From Wyeomyia smithii (lineage: Eukaryota > Arthropoda > Insecta > Diptera > Culicidae): 64,000 nucleotides of DNA. Positions 45,404-56,228 of the stretch are shown here, piece by piece. The notes beneath the pieces are model-generated. The model did not search any database, had not been told where the DNA came from, and saw only the letters and a program-made list of their open reading frames with translations. A program made the position numbers and the translations under genes. The stretch spans positions 246,114,089 through 246,178,088 of the forward strand of contig NC_073695.1 of the NCBI RefSeq assembly GCF_029784165.1, read 5' to 3'. How positions within the stretch are numbered: position 1 is the first letter of the stretch; the number at the start of each line of letters is the position of its first letter.

Positions 45404-47862
45404 TTACAGATGGTTCCGGTTGCGACCGTTTAGCACCAGAGGTTTACTGCCACCGGTTCCAGCGCCAGTTCCCGGCTGCTGCTGCTGATGATGGTGATGG
45501 TGATTATGATCCAGACCACCGCCCGCATGTCCATTGTTCAGTAGATCATCGGTGCTCAGCACTAGCGTTTCGATCTCATCATCGTGATCGACGTAATCAT
45601 CGTCGCAGTCCACATGCAGTACGCTGGAATCACGATGCACTACGTGCGGGGCCTCGTTGAACTCGTCTAGTTCGTCCATACCTGCGGGGTGACGAAAAAG
45701 ATTTGTGTACTTATTAAGCTTTGAACTCCTTGGACACGGTATAAATCCAGGCGAACCCAGTGAATCAATTGAAATTACATGTTCGCAAACTTACCACCAT
45801 AATTGGAAGCCGTCAGAAGAAGATACTGCCCGGCTCGATTTGGCCAAAGAAGACCCATCATTACACAATACGCTAGACAATCCGCTGAGTTTGTTATACC
45901 TAGAAGCAGATGTTATACAATCAACTATCATTGCAGCCGTTTTGGTAGTGAACAACTTCTTACCTAGTAACAGCTTATATCGCCACAGTGGGTTCACATT
46001 GACCGCAATGATAGCAACGATGGGCAAATAGATAAACCACACTAAACTCGATGCGCCAAAGTGCAACAAAAAGTCCAGCTTTTGCGTTGAATGTTCATAC
46101 TTCATGGTTATTCGCAATTCCCACAAAAACCACAGCATCATTGTCGACCTACAACCAGAATGAAATGAAACGTTAGCATATGCTCCACCGTTACTGGTAG
46201 CTTAAAAAACTCACCTGCATGCCAGTACTAGCCATCCCGGCCACGTTTGATACTCATCGATATCGGATATAATATCGACCTCAGTCTAGAAGTAAAATGT
46301 TGAATTATTACGTGTGAAAAAACAGGGTTGGATAGACATACCCTATTCCAAATATACAGAAGTACATGAATCGCACAGTAGGGAATCCAAATTACCATCA
46401 GCAAAATCCAGCTGCTGACGGAAATTTGCAGTCGCGTGACCGCCCAACCTTTCGCTAACAGCAGTAATATTAACATGAACGATGTCTACAATGAAAAGCA
46501 CAATTTAATTTGAATAATTTCATATTATAGATTGGTTTAACGTACCCTGCTAAAAATGTCGAAAATATCCCCGGTTATCGCCAAACTCTCGTTACCAACA
46601 CCGTTCATCGCGTACCGAACGGTGTGGGTTAACAGCAGGCATACACTGATAAACTCCAGAGTAAGGCTAACCGTGAACAGTCGCGTCACCGGATGTTTCT
46701 GCAACCGGACGGCGTACAGCTGCATTGGCACCATTACCAGATAGATAACGAAAAAGATCAGATACATCTCTAGCGTGTTTTGCTGGTCGAAGGAAAAATG
46801 AAACAGCAGCGGATTGAAGAAGGATAAACTCTGCCGGTTTGGGTTTCCGTTGACCAGCTGGATGTCGTACTGGATCTGCGGTGGTTCCGTGTGGAACTTC
46901 CGGTAGTCGTAATAGTGCCATTGACAGGTACTAACATTCTGATAGCACGACACAATGGAAACGTACCAAAATCTGAAATTTAAATTGTTTATTAGAAAAA
47001 ACTTTATTTTTAAATAACTGATTTGTTGCAAGACACACATTCGTTATCTCTGAATAAAATGTTCGCCATTTATGAATGGAATTGATTGAAACTAGCACTC
47101 GAGATATGTCAACAGTTATTTACTTTGTGATACTACGCTAAATTTTAAAGATAAAAATAACCAGCTGGCAAACTAAATTGCACCACAAATTTTACAACCT
47201 GAAATCGAATAACTTCAATGACGAAAATTTGTGCTACAATCACTAGCCAATCAAGCACTGAACGATAACTGGTTTTCACACTTTACTTTTTGCTCAGACC
47301 TTCGATAAAAACTAGACTGATAGTGATGTGGTTGCTAGCGCGAAAGGGTCACTTACCTCGGCACGTTGGGATCACTAATTACGTATGTAAACTGGCTGCC
47401 GGACACCACATTAGTGGGGCTGTCTTCATCCACGCAGAGTTTGCCCTTTTCGCAGGGTATCCTGCGCAGATAGTCTGCTTCAGCCGCTCTATTGCAACCA
47501 CTGTTGAAAGCCACTTTATCCAGCTTGTCGAACATTCGTTGGCAAGCCAAATCCCGGTTGAAATTGTTTCGATTGGCATAGTACTCGAGAAAGTTGTGCT
47601 TATCCAGCACGGCCAACGTAATCGGAACCGAAAAATTCGACTGAGACGTGATGTTCCCATAGATGTACCCGAACGTATCCGACTCAGTATTTTTCTGCGA
47701 ATGCTTCTCCGTCTTTTGGAATCCGAATTTAATCAAAAATTGAAAAAATTCGTCCACAGGAAACACTCCTGACAGATGAGCTCCTTCCGAGGGCTGCTGT
47801 CCGCCACCCACCGCCAACAGTAGCGCAACTAGCATTCGAGGACACCATCTTGAGACAAACAT
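45404..47862 (-). CDS. TMEM145: TMEM145/GPR180-family seven-transmembrane protein
   Basis: Seven exons (minus): 47862-47357, 46972-46546, 46485-46342, 46285-46215, 46148-45964, 45899-45795, 45681-45404; all phases match, giving 571 residues. The start is ATG 47862 (MFVSRWCPRMLVALLLAVGG), a signal peptide. An extracellular domain (about 30-230) has paired Cys (RIPCEKGKLCVDED; SCYQNVSTCQW), then seven hydrophobic helices near 236-256, 266-288, 313-328, 335-357, 374-392, 409-433 and 449-463, the rhodopsin-like domain of the GPR180/TMEM145 family (Pfam GpcrRhopsn4). The cytoplasmic tail is acidic, then His- and Gln-rich (NHHHHHQQQQPG). Ligand and partners are not predictable from sequence. The gene runs tail to tail with the Ig gene and head to head with Ehbp1. 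The last codon region CATCTGTAAGTAT also reads as a donor. Confidence 0.9.
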
Positions 47863-49425
47863 CACTGGTTTCCACAATCGCTGCAAATACTTTCACTTTC
47901 AATAACTAGATCTGCTGAAGTGCAATCCTGCAAGGGAGGGTTTGTACTGTATATCTCCTCCTCCCACTAAATGGCCCTCGAGCGTGCAATCAACAGCAGT
48001 GCCGATTAACTCCTCACTTTGATTCGCACAAAAAAAAAGAATTGTCGCCTTCAAGTTAACCACTAATCCACCGATACGCATACCGTTGAATGTGTGTCCA
48101 CTGCAACGTTGCCCATTTGGGCAGCATTAAATGAGGCCGAAAAAAACGCTGAAACTAACAATTTTTCGCTAAGCTGTTACACAAAAATTTACCAATAAAA
48201 AAACTGTCTTGTTGATCTGAGCACTGTTTGTAAAAGCGAATATATGAATGAAGGCTTTTCACAACGCTGCGTTGTAGAGAACTGTCAATGTGATTGGAAT
48301 GAAGCGAATGAACATCGACAGGCAGTGGCGTAGTAGAAGAGGTTCTGAAAAGTGGGAGCACACATAAGAATAATTCGCAATTAAAGAATCTGTTGTTGAA
48401 TCTATAACGAATCTATCACAAAGTCGGGTTGCAATCTTTAATCATGGAACAACAATTATTATTATAGATGTTATCTAATAAATAAAAGTTTTCCGAATTG
48501 GAATTGCGTGAAGTTGGCAACAGCACCAATCCGGTACTGGAATTTTAAATCGTGTATTTCTTGATGCTAAAACTTCATTTTTGTCACTTATCTCTTGACC
48601 TTGCTCTTTGCGCTAGTATTAGTAGTTGATTTCACTAATACATGTTTTTTTGCTGGTTGCAAATAAACAACGCGCTGGTGGGTAGCAAAAAAAATTCCTA
48701 CCCGAACTTTTATTCAAGTGGTAAGCTAATTTTTAGTTTCATTCTATCTGTTATTCCACTGAAACAAATTTTGTTGATACAGGTAAGGGGCCGTTCAATA
48801 ATTACGAGAGCATATTTTTTCACTTTTTCAAACCCTCCTCCCTCCCTTGTAAGACATTGTAAGATTTATTTTGATTCCTCGCTTTCAGCAATATTTCTCA
48901 TTTTTTTTTGCTGACAGCGCGTTTTTTTTTTTTTTTTGTTTCTTAATCAATAAAGAAATATTAAAACCTAAATTCTGGTGTTTGTTGTTTAACGATGTGT
49001 TAACACCGTAAAGACCATAATAACGTTGATAATTTATGAAGAAGAAATTTCAATATCAATTGTTTAAAATTTGGGAGTTTATATGACGTAAGATTATCCT
49101 TTTTTCAAAATATAACTATCTTTTCAAGTTAAACGTTGTGATGGTATAATATGTAGGACACATTCACTAAAGTCTCTTTATTCGCGTTTTTTCACATGGC
49201 TTTTCTACGCAGATTTCAGAATTTAAGCATTTTTACGCGTTATTGTTTTTTATTTTCAAATTGTTTAATTAGTGTATTCGATGAGTTTATTTAATCCAAT
49301 TGGGTTGTTTAGCTATTCACGGATTTCCGATTTTTATATTTCATCTGAAAGTTACTGAATATTCACTGATTTGGCCAAACCTTTTTCTGATTCTGCCTGA
49401 TATGCAGCTCGATTCGCAGGGGGAA
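47863..49425. other. Upstream region of TMEM145 and intergenic spacer
   Basis: Contains the probable 5' UTR and promoter of TMEM145, with no feature I can fix. At 48784 AGGGGCCGTTCAATAATTAC marks one end of a MITE related to the GGGGCC family, with no partner found. At 49165-49250 a TTTTACGCG-type repeat starting CACTAAAGTCTC appears. Confidence 0.35.
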
Positions 49426-49446
49426 ATAAAGGGCCGTCCACATTCC

Positions 49447-49621
49447 CAGATGGTCTCGAGGCCAGTCGTCGTAGGTTCGAGTCTCGTTTCGGGAGAGACT
49501 GTTAGTGTCAGTAGGGATCGTAGCGCTTGCCCCGCTAAACAGTTGGCTACGAAGTGTGTGTATAAATAAACAGAAGGTCAAGTTCCGAATCGGAATGTAG
49601 CACCAAGGCTTTGCTTTTTTG
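49447..49621 (+). mobile_element. Short tRNA-like SINE inserted in the terminal repeat of a MITE
   Basis: Box B GGTTCGAGTCTC is clear near 49472; box A is weak, so the 5' part may be truncated. The tail region reads AAATAAACAGAAGGTCAAG and ends GGCTTTGCTTTTTT. The flanks CCACATTCC (49438-49446) and CCATATTCC (49622-49630) differ by one base and fit a target duplication. Confidence 0.65.
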
Positions 49622-50508
49622 CCATATTCCACGTGGACAGCTTACGAGGGAGGAGAGCTAATGAGAGGTAATGATAATGTCCACGTGGACACGATATTTT
49701 TTCCAAAAAAAAATGGAAATCTGCCAAAAAACACATTGGCCTATAGTAAAATATCTACAGTTATTCTGGTTTTAGAGTCATTGTTATCATTTAATTCGTG
49801 ACCTTCTCGTTTTTTGGAAAGTTTCTTCAGATATATTGAGAATTAAAAGTTTTAGGTAAAATAGTATATAGTTCATTTTTATTGTTTTTTTCTCGTTAAC
49901 AGAGGTACATTTAGGAGTTTTCAGGATAATTTGAAATCATTTACCATAAACTTTGTTGCAACTTTTTAAGGCACTTCCAACTAAGCTGTCAGCTAAATTT
50001 TGAATCAGTTTCATCCATGCATGGAATCACTTTTGCTAAATTTGGAATAAATTTTTGGTTTGTTGGTTAAATTTGAATCATTTTTTTGGCTTCACAAATC
50101 GTTAGAATTAATTATTTGAACTAAATTCGAGATTTCTTTGTTTTACTTTTCTGGATTCCAAGAGCGTCCTCAACATTTTTAGTTTTTTTAGAATACCTTT
50201 ATATATTTTTTCAGATATTTTTTTTTTTGCTTATTTCCGAACGAATGTTCATTTTTCTATTTCTTTTGTACCCAAGAAGCCTTTTTCAGCCCTTTTTTTC
50301 TTAGTTCTGATCATATTTTATTTTGACTTTTTAGGTCTAATTCTGAAACATGGCTTCCACGTTTTAGATTTTTATTTTTGTTTTCCCTTGAAATGTTCTA
50401 AAACTTTTGTATGCTTTCTTTCTATTTTCAAGAAACTTTATCTGTTTGTGGGTAATCAAGAATAAATTTTTGATACCAGCTTTCGATTTTTTCCTGACGC
50501 TCAATTAA

Positions 50509-50866
50509 CCCTCTAGTGCCCAAGTTAATTTTTGGACGGACTTCGAAAAAATCACTGTGAATTTTTATAAACATTTTTCAAGTATCCAGCTTTTTACGCA
50601 CCATAATGGCGGTCGCTATAATGTGTGTTCGTAATATGTGAACCTCTCTGCTTACGTCGGTTTTGGGATTTCTGCTGAATTGGCAACAAAAATGTTGCCA
50701 GATATATTTCTTTTTTTGATAAACTAGATGAAGACTTCAAACTGACGTAAGCAGAGTTGTCAAAAGGGTAGATAATTTATTACGAACTTTGCATTATAGC
50801 GTCCGCCATTATGGCTCGTAAAAAGCTGGATTGATTGAAGTTTTTTGGAGGTTGGGCACTAGAGGG
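50509..50866. mobile_element. piggyBac-like MITE with TTAA target sites
   Basis: TTAA flanks both ends (50505-50508, 50867-50870). The termini are CCCTCTAGTGCCCAA and its exact complement TTGGGCACTAGAGGG. Nested inside is a second inverted pair, CCAGCTTTTTACGCACCATA / TATGGCTCGTAAAAAGCTGG, followed by ATGGCGG. TTAA and a CCC start are the marks of piggyBac elements. A lone terminus of the same family lies near 13899. Confidence 0.8.
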
Positions 50867-51399
50867 TTAAACAAAAAACCCCTGCAACGTTGAAATCATT
50901 TTGTTTCAACTTCGGATCCAATCACAGCAAAATTTAGCATCAATTTCTGCTTTACCCTTTTCTGATTTTTGATGCGTTTCTCAGCCCTTTTAGGCTGAAT
51001 TTGGATGGGATTCTTTCTATTTATGGTTTTTCTGGTCAAGAAGGTTTTGGGCTGAATCAATTTGGGCTATGCTCAATCACTAAATTAACCACATACCACA
51101 AAAGATCAAAATAATGGTCGCAGTGGTCCAAATCTTACAAAAAAAAACACAGAACCTAACGTTTTTAAATTTTTGTTTATAAGAAAATGTCCACGTCGAT
51201 AAAAGGAGGCGAAGGAGTGGGGTTTTTGTCAATGTCCACGATTATCCACGTAGGGGAACGGGGGGGTCTTAAATGGCGATTTTTCTGTCCACGTGGAATG
51301 TGAACGGCCCCATAACACTGCTACTGATTCTTTTTTCAAAAGTATTAAAATAAATTAATGGAAATCTCTAGTACATTTGAGATCTTTCCTTACGTGGGT

Positions 51400-51640
51400 C
51401 ATTTTTTAAACGCGATTTTTTACAATAACGCGGATTATTTTAACACGATTTGGAAGGTTCTTTGTACAGGGTATCAAATAAGTATAGTATAAGTAAATCT
51501 AATCTAATCTTTTAAACGAGGTACAATCAACCGCGTAAGAACAGACCCCAGTGTAAATAAAGTTTTTTTACGCAGACTCCGGAATTTACGCGGTTTTTAT
51601 ACGCGCAACGTATCGCCTCAACAAATAGGCTTTAGTGTAC
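51400..51640. repeat. ACGCG-type repeat cluster, copy 3
   Basis: Words AACGCGATTTTTTAC, ATAACGCGGATT, AACCGCGTAAG, TTTTTTTACGCAGAC, TTTACGCGGTTTTTATACGC are scattered over 240 bp, with edges like CCCCAGTG and GCTTTAGTGTACAT. It is related to 862-1004, 9715-9838 and 49165-49250, but diverged. Confidence 0.45.
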
Positions 51641-52031
51641 ATATTTTTCAATGGCGACGTTAGTATTTATCAATTGGATCTAATAATTTAATGCATTCAG
51701 TGAACATTGTACCACCATTTTAGCCTCGTTTGCTGATTCGCATTCGTATCAGAAAAAAAACAACATCCGCGACGGAAATTTTTTTTCTCTATAACTTTTT
51801 TTTTTTTTTTTAAGGGGGGATTTGTTAGTAGCTTAAGAATTTATGATAAATATTAGTAAATAATGAGTATGTGTGTCCAATCACAAATGGTGACTTCTCA
51901 ACACTGTTAGAAATTTGTAATTTTAATTGTTAGGATTTGTTTGCTTTCGCAATTAGGACTTATCATTCGTAGGGATTTAAACCTACTTGTCAGAAAAGGG
52001 AAGTAAACTTACAACTAACTTAATTGCTAAC

Positions 52032-54692
52032 TTATTGGCTATAAAGAGAGCTTATCGTAGCAATTGAGGATTGCAACGATTTTTGTCGAAAATTGTTAAT
52101 AATTTTATTTGACATAGCTTCTAATGGTTCAACACCAGTAAGTCTATGTAATTCGAGTGTACCAAACCAAGGAGGACGCTTCAAAATCATTTTCAGAATT
52201 TTATTCTGAATCCTTTGAAGCGTTTTCTTCCTTGTTGAACAGCAACTTGACCAGATCGGTACAGCATAAAGCATTGCTGGTCTAAAAATTTGTTTGTAAA
52301 TCAAAAGTTTGTTCTTTAAACAAAGTTTAGAATTCCTGTTAATGAGAGGATATAAACATCTCGTATATTTGATGCACTTGGCTTGTATACTCTCAATGTG
52401 CTCTTTGAAAATAAGTTTTTTATCATAAATTAGTACCGAGTACTTAACCTTGTCGGACCAACTTAAAATAACCCCATTCATCTTGACAACGTGATTATTG
52501 TTTGGCTTGAGGAAAGAAGCCCTAGGCTTATGCGGAAAAATTATCATTTGAGTTTTAGAAGCATTGGGAGAGATTTTCCACTTTTGCAAGTAGGAAGAAA
52601 AAATATCTAAACTTTTCTGCAATCGACTGCATATGACACGAAGACTTTTTCCTTTTACGGAAATGCTTGTGTCATCGCAGAACAATGACTTTGTGCATCC
52701 TGGAGGCAAATCAGGAAGATCTGAAAAGAATATGTTGTACAGGACTGGACCCAAGACTGAACCTTGAGGTACACCTGCTCTGACAGGAAATCTATCAGAT
52801 TTTGAATTCTGATAGACAACCTGCAGAGTTCGATCAGTAAGATAATTTTTTAAAATTTTGATTAGGAAAATTGGAAAATTAAAAGTTTGCAATTTCGCAA
52901 TCAAACCTTTATGCCAAACACTGTCGAATGCTTTTTCTATGTCTAAAAGAGCAGCTCCAGTGGAATAACCTTCAGATTTGTTAGCTCGTATTATATTAGT
53001 AACTCTGAGCAATTGATGAGTTGTGGAATGCCCATGGCGAAATCCAAACTGTTCATTTGCAAAAATTGGATTTTCGTTGATGTGTGACATCATTCTGTTA
53101 AGAATAATTCTCTCAAACAGTTTACTTATTGAAGAAAGCAAACTGATTGGTCGATAACTTGAAACTTCAGCTGGGTTCTTATCCGGTTTTAAAATGGGAG
53201 TAATTTTTGCATTTTTCCATAATTTGGGAAAATATGCAATTTTAAGGCAGCAATTGAAAATTTTTACTAAAAATTCCATTGTGCTCTCAGGGAGATGTTT
53301 GATTAGTATATTAAAGATTCCATCGTCACCAGGTGCTTTCATATTTTTGAAATTTTTAATAATTGATTTAATCTCATTCAAGTTAGTTTCAATTATTTCT
53401 GCAGGTAAAAAATTCTGGGAAGAAATTAAATCAAATTGACGTGTGACTTCATTTTCAATTGGACTCACAAAATTCAAATTTGAGTTATGAACACTCTCAA
53501 ACTGCTGAGCAAGTCTTTGAGCCTTTTGTTCATTGGATACAAGAAAACGTTCACCATCTTTTAAAACTGGAATAGGCTTTGAAGGTTTCTTAAGAATCTT
53601 CGACAGCTTCCAAAATGGTTTTGAATATGGTTTCAATTTTTCAACTTTAGTCTCAAAATTTTGATTTCTCAGAAGAGTAAATCTATGTTTAATCTCTTTC
53701 TGTAAATCTTTATAAATAGTTTTAAAAACAGGGTCACGAGAACGTTGATATTGACGTCTGCGGACATTTTTCAAACGAATTAGAAGTTGAAGATTTTCGT
53801 CAATTATTGGTGAATCAAATTTCATTTGAGCCTTTGGAACAGAATAATTCCTGGCATCAACAATTGCACATTTTAATGCTTCCAAAGCGGAATCAATATT
53901 CACTTCGTTTTGCAAATCAAGCTCATTATTGAAATTTCTCTCAATATGAGTTTTGTATCTTTCCCAATTAGCCTTGTTATAATTAAAAACAGAGCTCATA
54001 GGGTTTAAAACTGATTCATGTGATAAAGAAAAAGTTATTGGAAGATGATCAGAATCAAAGTCAGCATGTGTGATCAAATCACTACATACATGACTTTGAT
54101 CTGTAAGCACCAAATCAATTGTTGAAGGGTTTCTTACAGAAGAAAAGCATGTAGGACTATTCGGAGACAAAATAGAATAGTATCCTGAAGAACAATCGTT
54201 GAATAAAATTTTGCCATTGGAATTACTTTGAGAATTATTCCATGAACGATGTTTAGCGTTAAAATCGCCGATTATGAAAAATTTCGAACGATTTCTGGTG
54301 AGTTTTTGTAAATCACCTTTAAAATAATTTTTGAGCTCGCGTGTGCATTGAAATGGTAAATATGCTGCGGCAATAAATAAAATGCCAAGTTCAGTTTGAA
54401 CTTCAATTCCCAAAGTTTCAATAACTTTCGTCTCAAGATGGGGAAGAGCACGATGTTTGATTCGGCGATGAATAACAATTGCAACTCCACCGCCGGAACC
54501 CTGAATCCTATCATATCTATGAACCACGTAATTGGGATCATATTTTAATTTTATGTTAGGTTTCAAAAATGTTTCAGTAATAATTGCAATATGCACATTA
54601 TTTACTGTTAAAAAGTTAAAAAGCTCATTCTCATTGGCCTTTAATGAGCGAGCATTCCAATTTAATATTTTAATTGTTTTATTTAAAATCAT
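52032..54692 (-). CDS. Juan-like ORF2: endonuclease and reverse transcriptase
   Basis: ATG 54692 to a stop at 52032, 886 residues with no interruption. The APE-type endonuclease is at the N terminus (ILNWNARSLKANENELFNFL; IITETFLKP; FIIGDFNAKHRSWNN; DSDHLPITFSLS). The RT occupies roughly 440-730 (KAPGDDGIFNILIKHLP; YRPISLLSSISKLFERIIL; AALLDIEKAFDSVWHKGLI; AGVPQGSVLGPVLYN; SLFCDDTSISVKGKS near 670). The active-site box is F-C-D-D, with Cys where F-A-D-D is usual; both Asp are present. No RNase H domain follows, as expected for Jockey. Probably enzymatically competent, though this is not proven. Confidence 0.92.
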   Translation of the reverse strand: MILNKTIKILNWNARSLKANENELFNFLTVNNVHIAIITETFLKPNIKLKYDPNYVVHRYDRIQGSGGGVAIVIHRRIKHRALPHLETKVIETLGIEVQTELGILFIAAAYLPFQCTRELKNYFKGDLQKLTRNRSKFFIIGDFNAKHRSWNNSQSNSNGKILFNDCSSGYYSILSPNSPTCFSSVRNPSTIDLVLTDQSHVCSDLITHADFDSDHLPITFSLSHESVLNPMSSVFNYNKANWERYKTHIERNFNNELDLQNEVNIDSALEALKCAIVDARNYSVPKAQMKFDSPIIDENLQLLIRLKNVRRRQYQRSRDPVFKTIYKDLQKEIKHRFTLLRNQNFETKVEKLKPYSKPFWKLSKILKKPSKPIPVLKDGERFLVSNEQKAQRLAQQFESVHNSNLNFVSPIENEVTRQFDLISSQNFLPAEIIETNLNEIKSIIKNFKNMKAPGDDGIFNILIKHLPESTMEFLVKIFNCCLKIAYFPKLWKNAKITPILKPDKNPAEVSSYRPISLLSSISKLFERIILNRMMSHINENPIFANEQFGFRHGHSTTHQLLRVTNIIRANKSEGYSTGAALLDIEKAFDSVWHKGLIAKLQTFNFPIFLIKILKNYLTDRTLQVVYQNSKSDRFPVRAGVPQGSVLGPVLYNIFFSDLPDLPPGCTKSLFCDDTSISVKGKSLRVICSRLQKSLDIFSSYLQKWKISPNASKTQMIIFPHKPRASFLKPNNNHVVKMNGVILSWSDKVKYSVLIYDKKLIFKEHIESIQAKCIKYTRCLYPLINRNSKLCLKNKLLIYKQIFRPAMLYAVPIWSSCCSTRKKTLQRIQNKILKMILKRPPWFGTLELHRLTGVEPLEAMSNKIINNFRQKSLQSSIATISSLYSQ

Positions 54693-56010
54693 TGCTAAAT
54701 TTTAAATTAGAAACAATTTTAATAGTAAAATTTGTGCCTATTTGAATGGCTTCAAACATTGATTTTGCCTGCAACATGGCGTTCATAAGATCGAACATTG
54801 CCTGTTGCAAAAAAGAAAGTTTACCTGCCGTAATAGGCCCCAGGCAGTTGACATTAGAAAAAATATTTTCGGCAGCAATATTAGCTGGAGTGATAGGTGT
54901 ACAATTATTTTCTAGCCTGTTTTGCTTACCCATATTAACGGTCATTTTCGAACTACCAACACTAGGCGGTATAATGTTCGAACTACCTGTAACCTGTGCA
55001 TAAGTTAAACGGGTATGCAAAGGAGTAGGTAAACTATGCGTCACTGGTACGCTTGGAGAATTTTGTTTTGAAGTTGGTTTTAATTGAGAAATTGAATTTT
55101 GTTTACCTTAACAATTTTACCTTGCCTTAACAATTGCTAAACGGACTGGGCATTGATAAAAATTTGACATATGGTTGCCGTTACAATTCGCACAGCGAAA
55201 ATTTTTACTCTCTTTCACAGGACATGTGTCCTTTTTGTGAGAAGAGTCTCCACAATTAAGACATTTTTGGTCCATGTTACAGAATTTGGAACCATGGCCA
55301 TAACGTTGGCAAGTACGGCATTGGGTGATATGCTTTTCACCTCCGCCATACTTCCTATAAATTTCCCACTTTACACGCACATTATACAAAGCATGTGCTT
55401 TTTCAAAAAATTTTAAGTTGTTAACCTCATTGCGGTTAAAATGAATTAAATAATTAACAAGGGAAATTCCAGTTCTCTGACTGTTTTCGCCTCGTGATTT
55501 TTGTTTCATTAGAATTACTTGGGTAGGGGCTATGCCAAGTAATTCTGTTAAAGTAAGTTTGATCTCATCAACGGTTTGATCGTTGGTGAGACCTTTCAAG
55601 ACAACCTTGAACGGCTTGGCGTTCTTGGTGTCATATGTAAAAAATTTGTACATCTTGTCAGTTAAATACTGAACAAGACGATCACGACCCTTTACTGAGT
55701 CGGCTAATAAGCGGCATTCACCTCTACGGCCAATTTGATAGGTAACTTTAACGTCAGAAACAAACGTTGAAAGTTCCTTTTTGAATATATTAAATTCAGA
55801 AGAAATAGTTACCACAATAGGTGGAACTTTCTCCTTTTTTAAAGATTTTATATTTTGTATAGTTTCGTTATTAATAACTTCCATTTCACCAGCTTCTTGC
55901 TCAGGCAAAATATCAAAAGGATTGTCACTACAGACACTCGATGTGTCAGAAAGAGATGCCTCTCTTTTCCTCCCCGCAGCGATGCGAGGTTTCTTTTTTC
56001 GTCCAGCCAT
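54679..56010 (-). pseudogene. Juan-like ORF1 (nucleic-acid-binding Gag-like protein) with two in-frame stops
   Basis: Start ATG 56010 (MAGRKKKPRIAAGRKREASL). Three zinc knuckles: CRTCQRYGHGSKFC, CLNCGDSSHKKDTC and CANCNGNHMSNFYQC. After VRLAIVKAR come TAA at 55117-55119 and TAA at 55108-55110, then the same frame resumes (KQNSISQLKPTSKQNSPSVP to SNLKFSNDFK) and ends at 54679. No frameshift is needed, so two substitutions or a small local duplication (AATTGTTAAGG occurs twice) disabled it. The end overlaps the ORF2 start. Confidence 0.88.
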
Positions 56011-56228
56011 TTCAGGTGATACGAAAAAAGTTAAAATAAATGTTAAATTCAAAAGTAGGTAGTCTTGAGAAAGACTGATGGGAAATAACTTTCAGGTAAT
56101 CTTTAAAAGACACACTGACAAAACACAAACTTTGAAGCTATAGGCAGTCAAAGACCAGTCCACAAGCAACCGAAAAAACGTCTGATCTGTAGGACAGTTC
56201 AAGACGCACTGTTGATTTCTCTATAACT

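Larger units (their letters stand above)
49427..51312. mobile_element. GGGGCCGT(T/C)CACATTCCACGTGG MITE, expanded by two insertions
   Basis: The left end GGGCCGTCCACATTCC continues, after a SINE, as ACGTGGACAGC; the right end reverse-complemented is GGGGCCGTTCACATTCCACG then TGGACAG. The left inverted repeat is therefore cut by the SINE at 49447-49621. A TTAA-flanked MITE lies at 50509-50866. Inner GTCCACGTGGACA and CGTGGACATT words recur. The remainder is AT-rich with no protein signal. Confidence 0.6.
51797..56215 (-). mobile_element. Full-length Juan-like (Jockey clade) non-LTR retrotransposon with 13-bp target duplication
   Basis: TTTCTCTATAACT flanks the element exactly at 51784-51796 and 56216-56228. 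A run of 15 T on the plus strand next to the left copy is the poly(A) tail, so the element is complete from 5' UTR (56215) to tail, 4.4 kb. ORF1 and ORF2 overlap by 14 bp. Elements of this group copy themselves by target-primed reverse transcription. The perfect duplication and open ORF2 indicate a recent insertion. It sits about 0.9 kb upstream of the Ehbp1 start codon, on the opposite strand. The family name rests on ORF features recalled from mosquito Juan elements. Confidence 0.9.

Noticed and set aside
47290..47772. 160-residue plus-strand frame
   Set aside because: Antisense shadow of TMEM145 exon 1.
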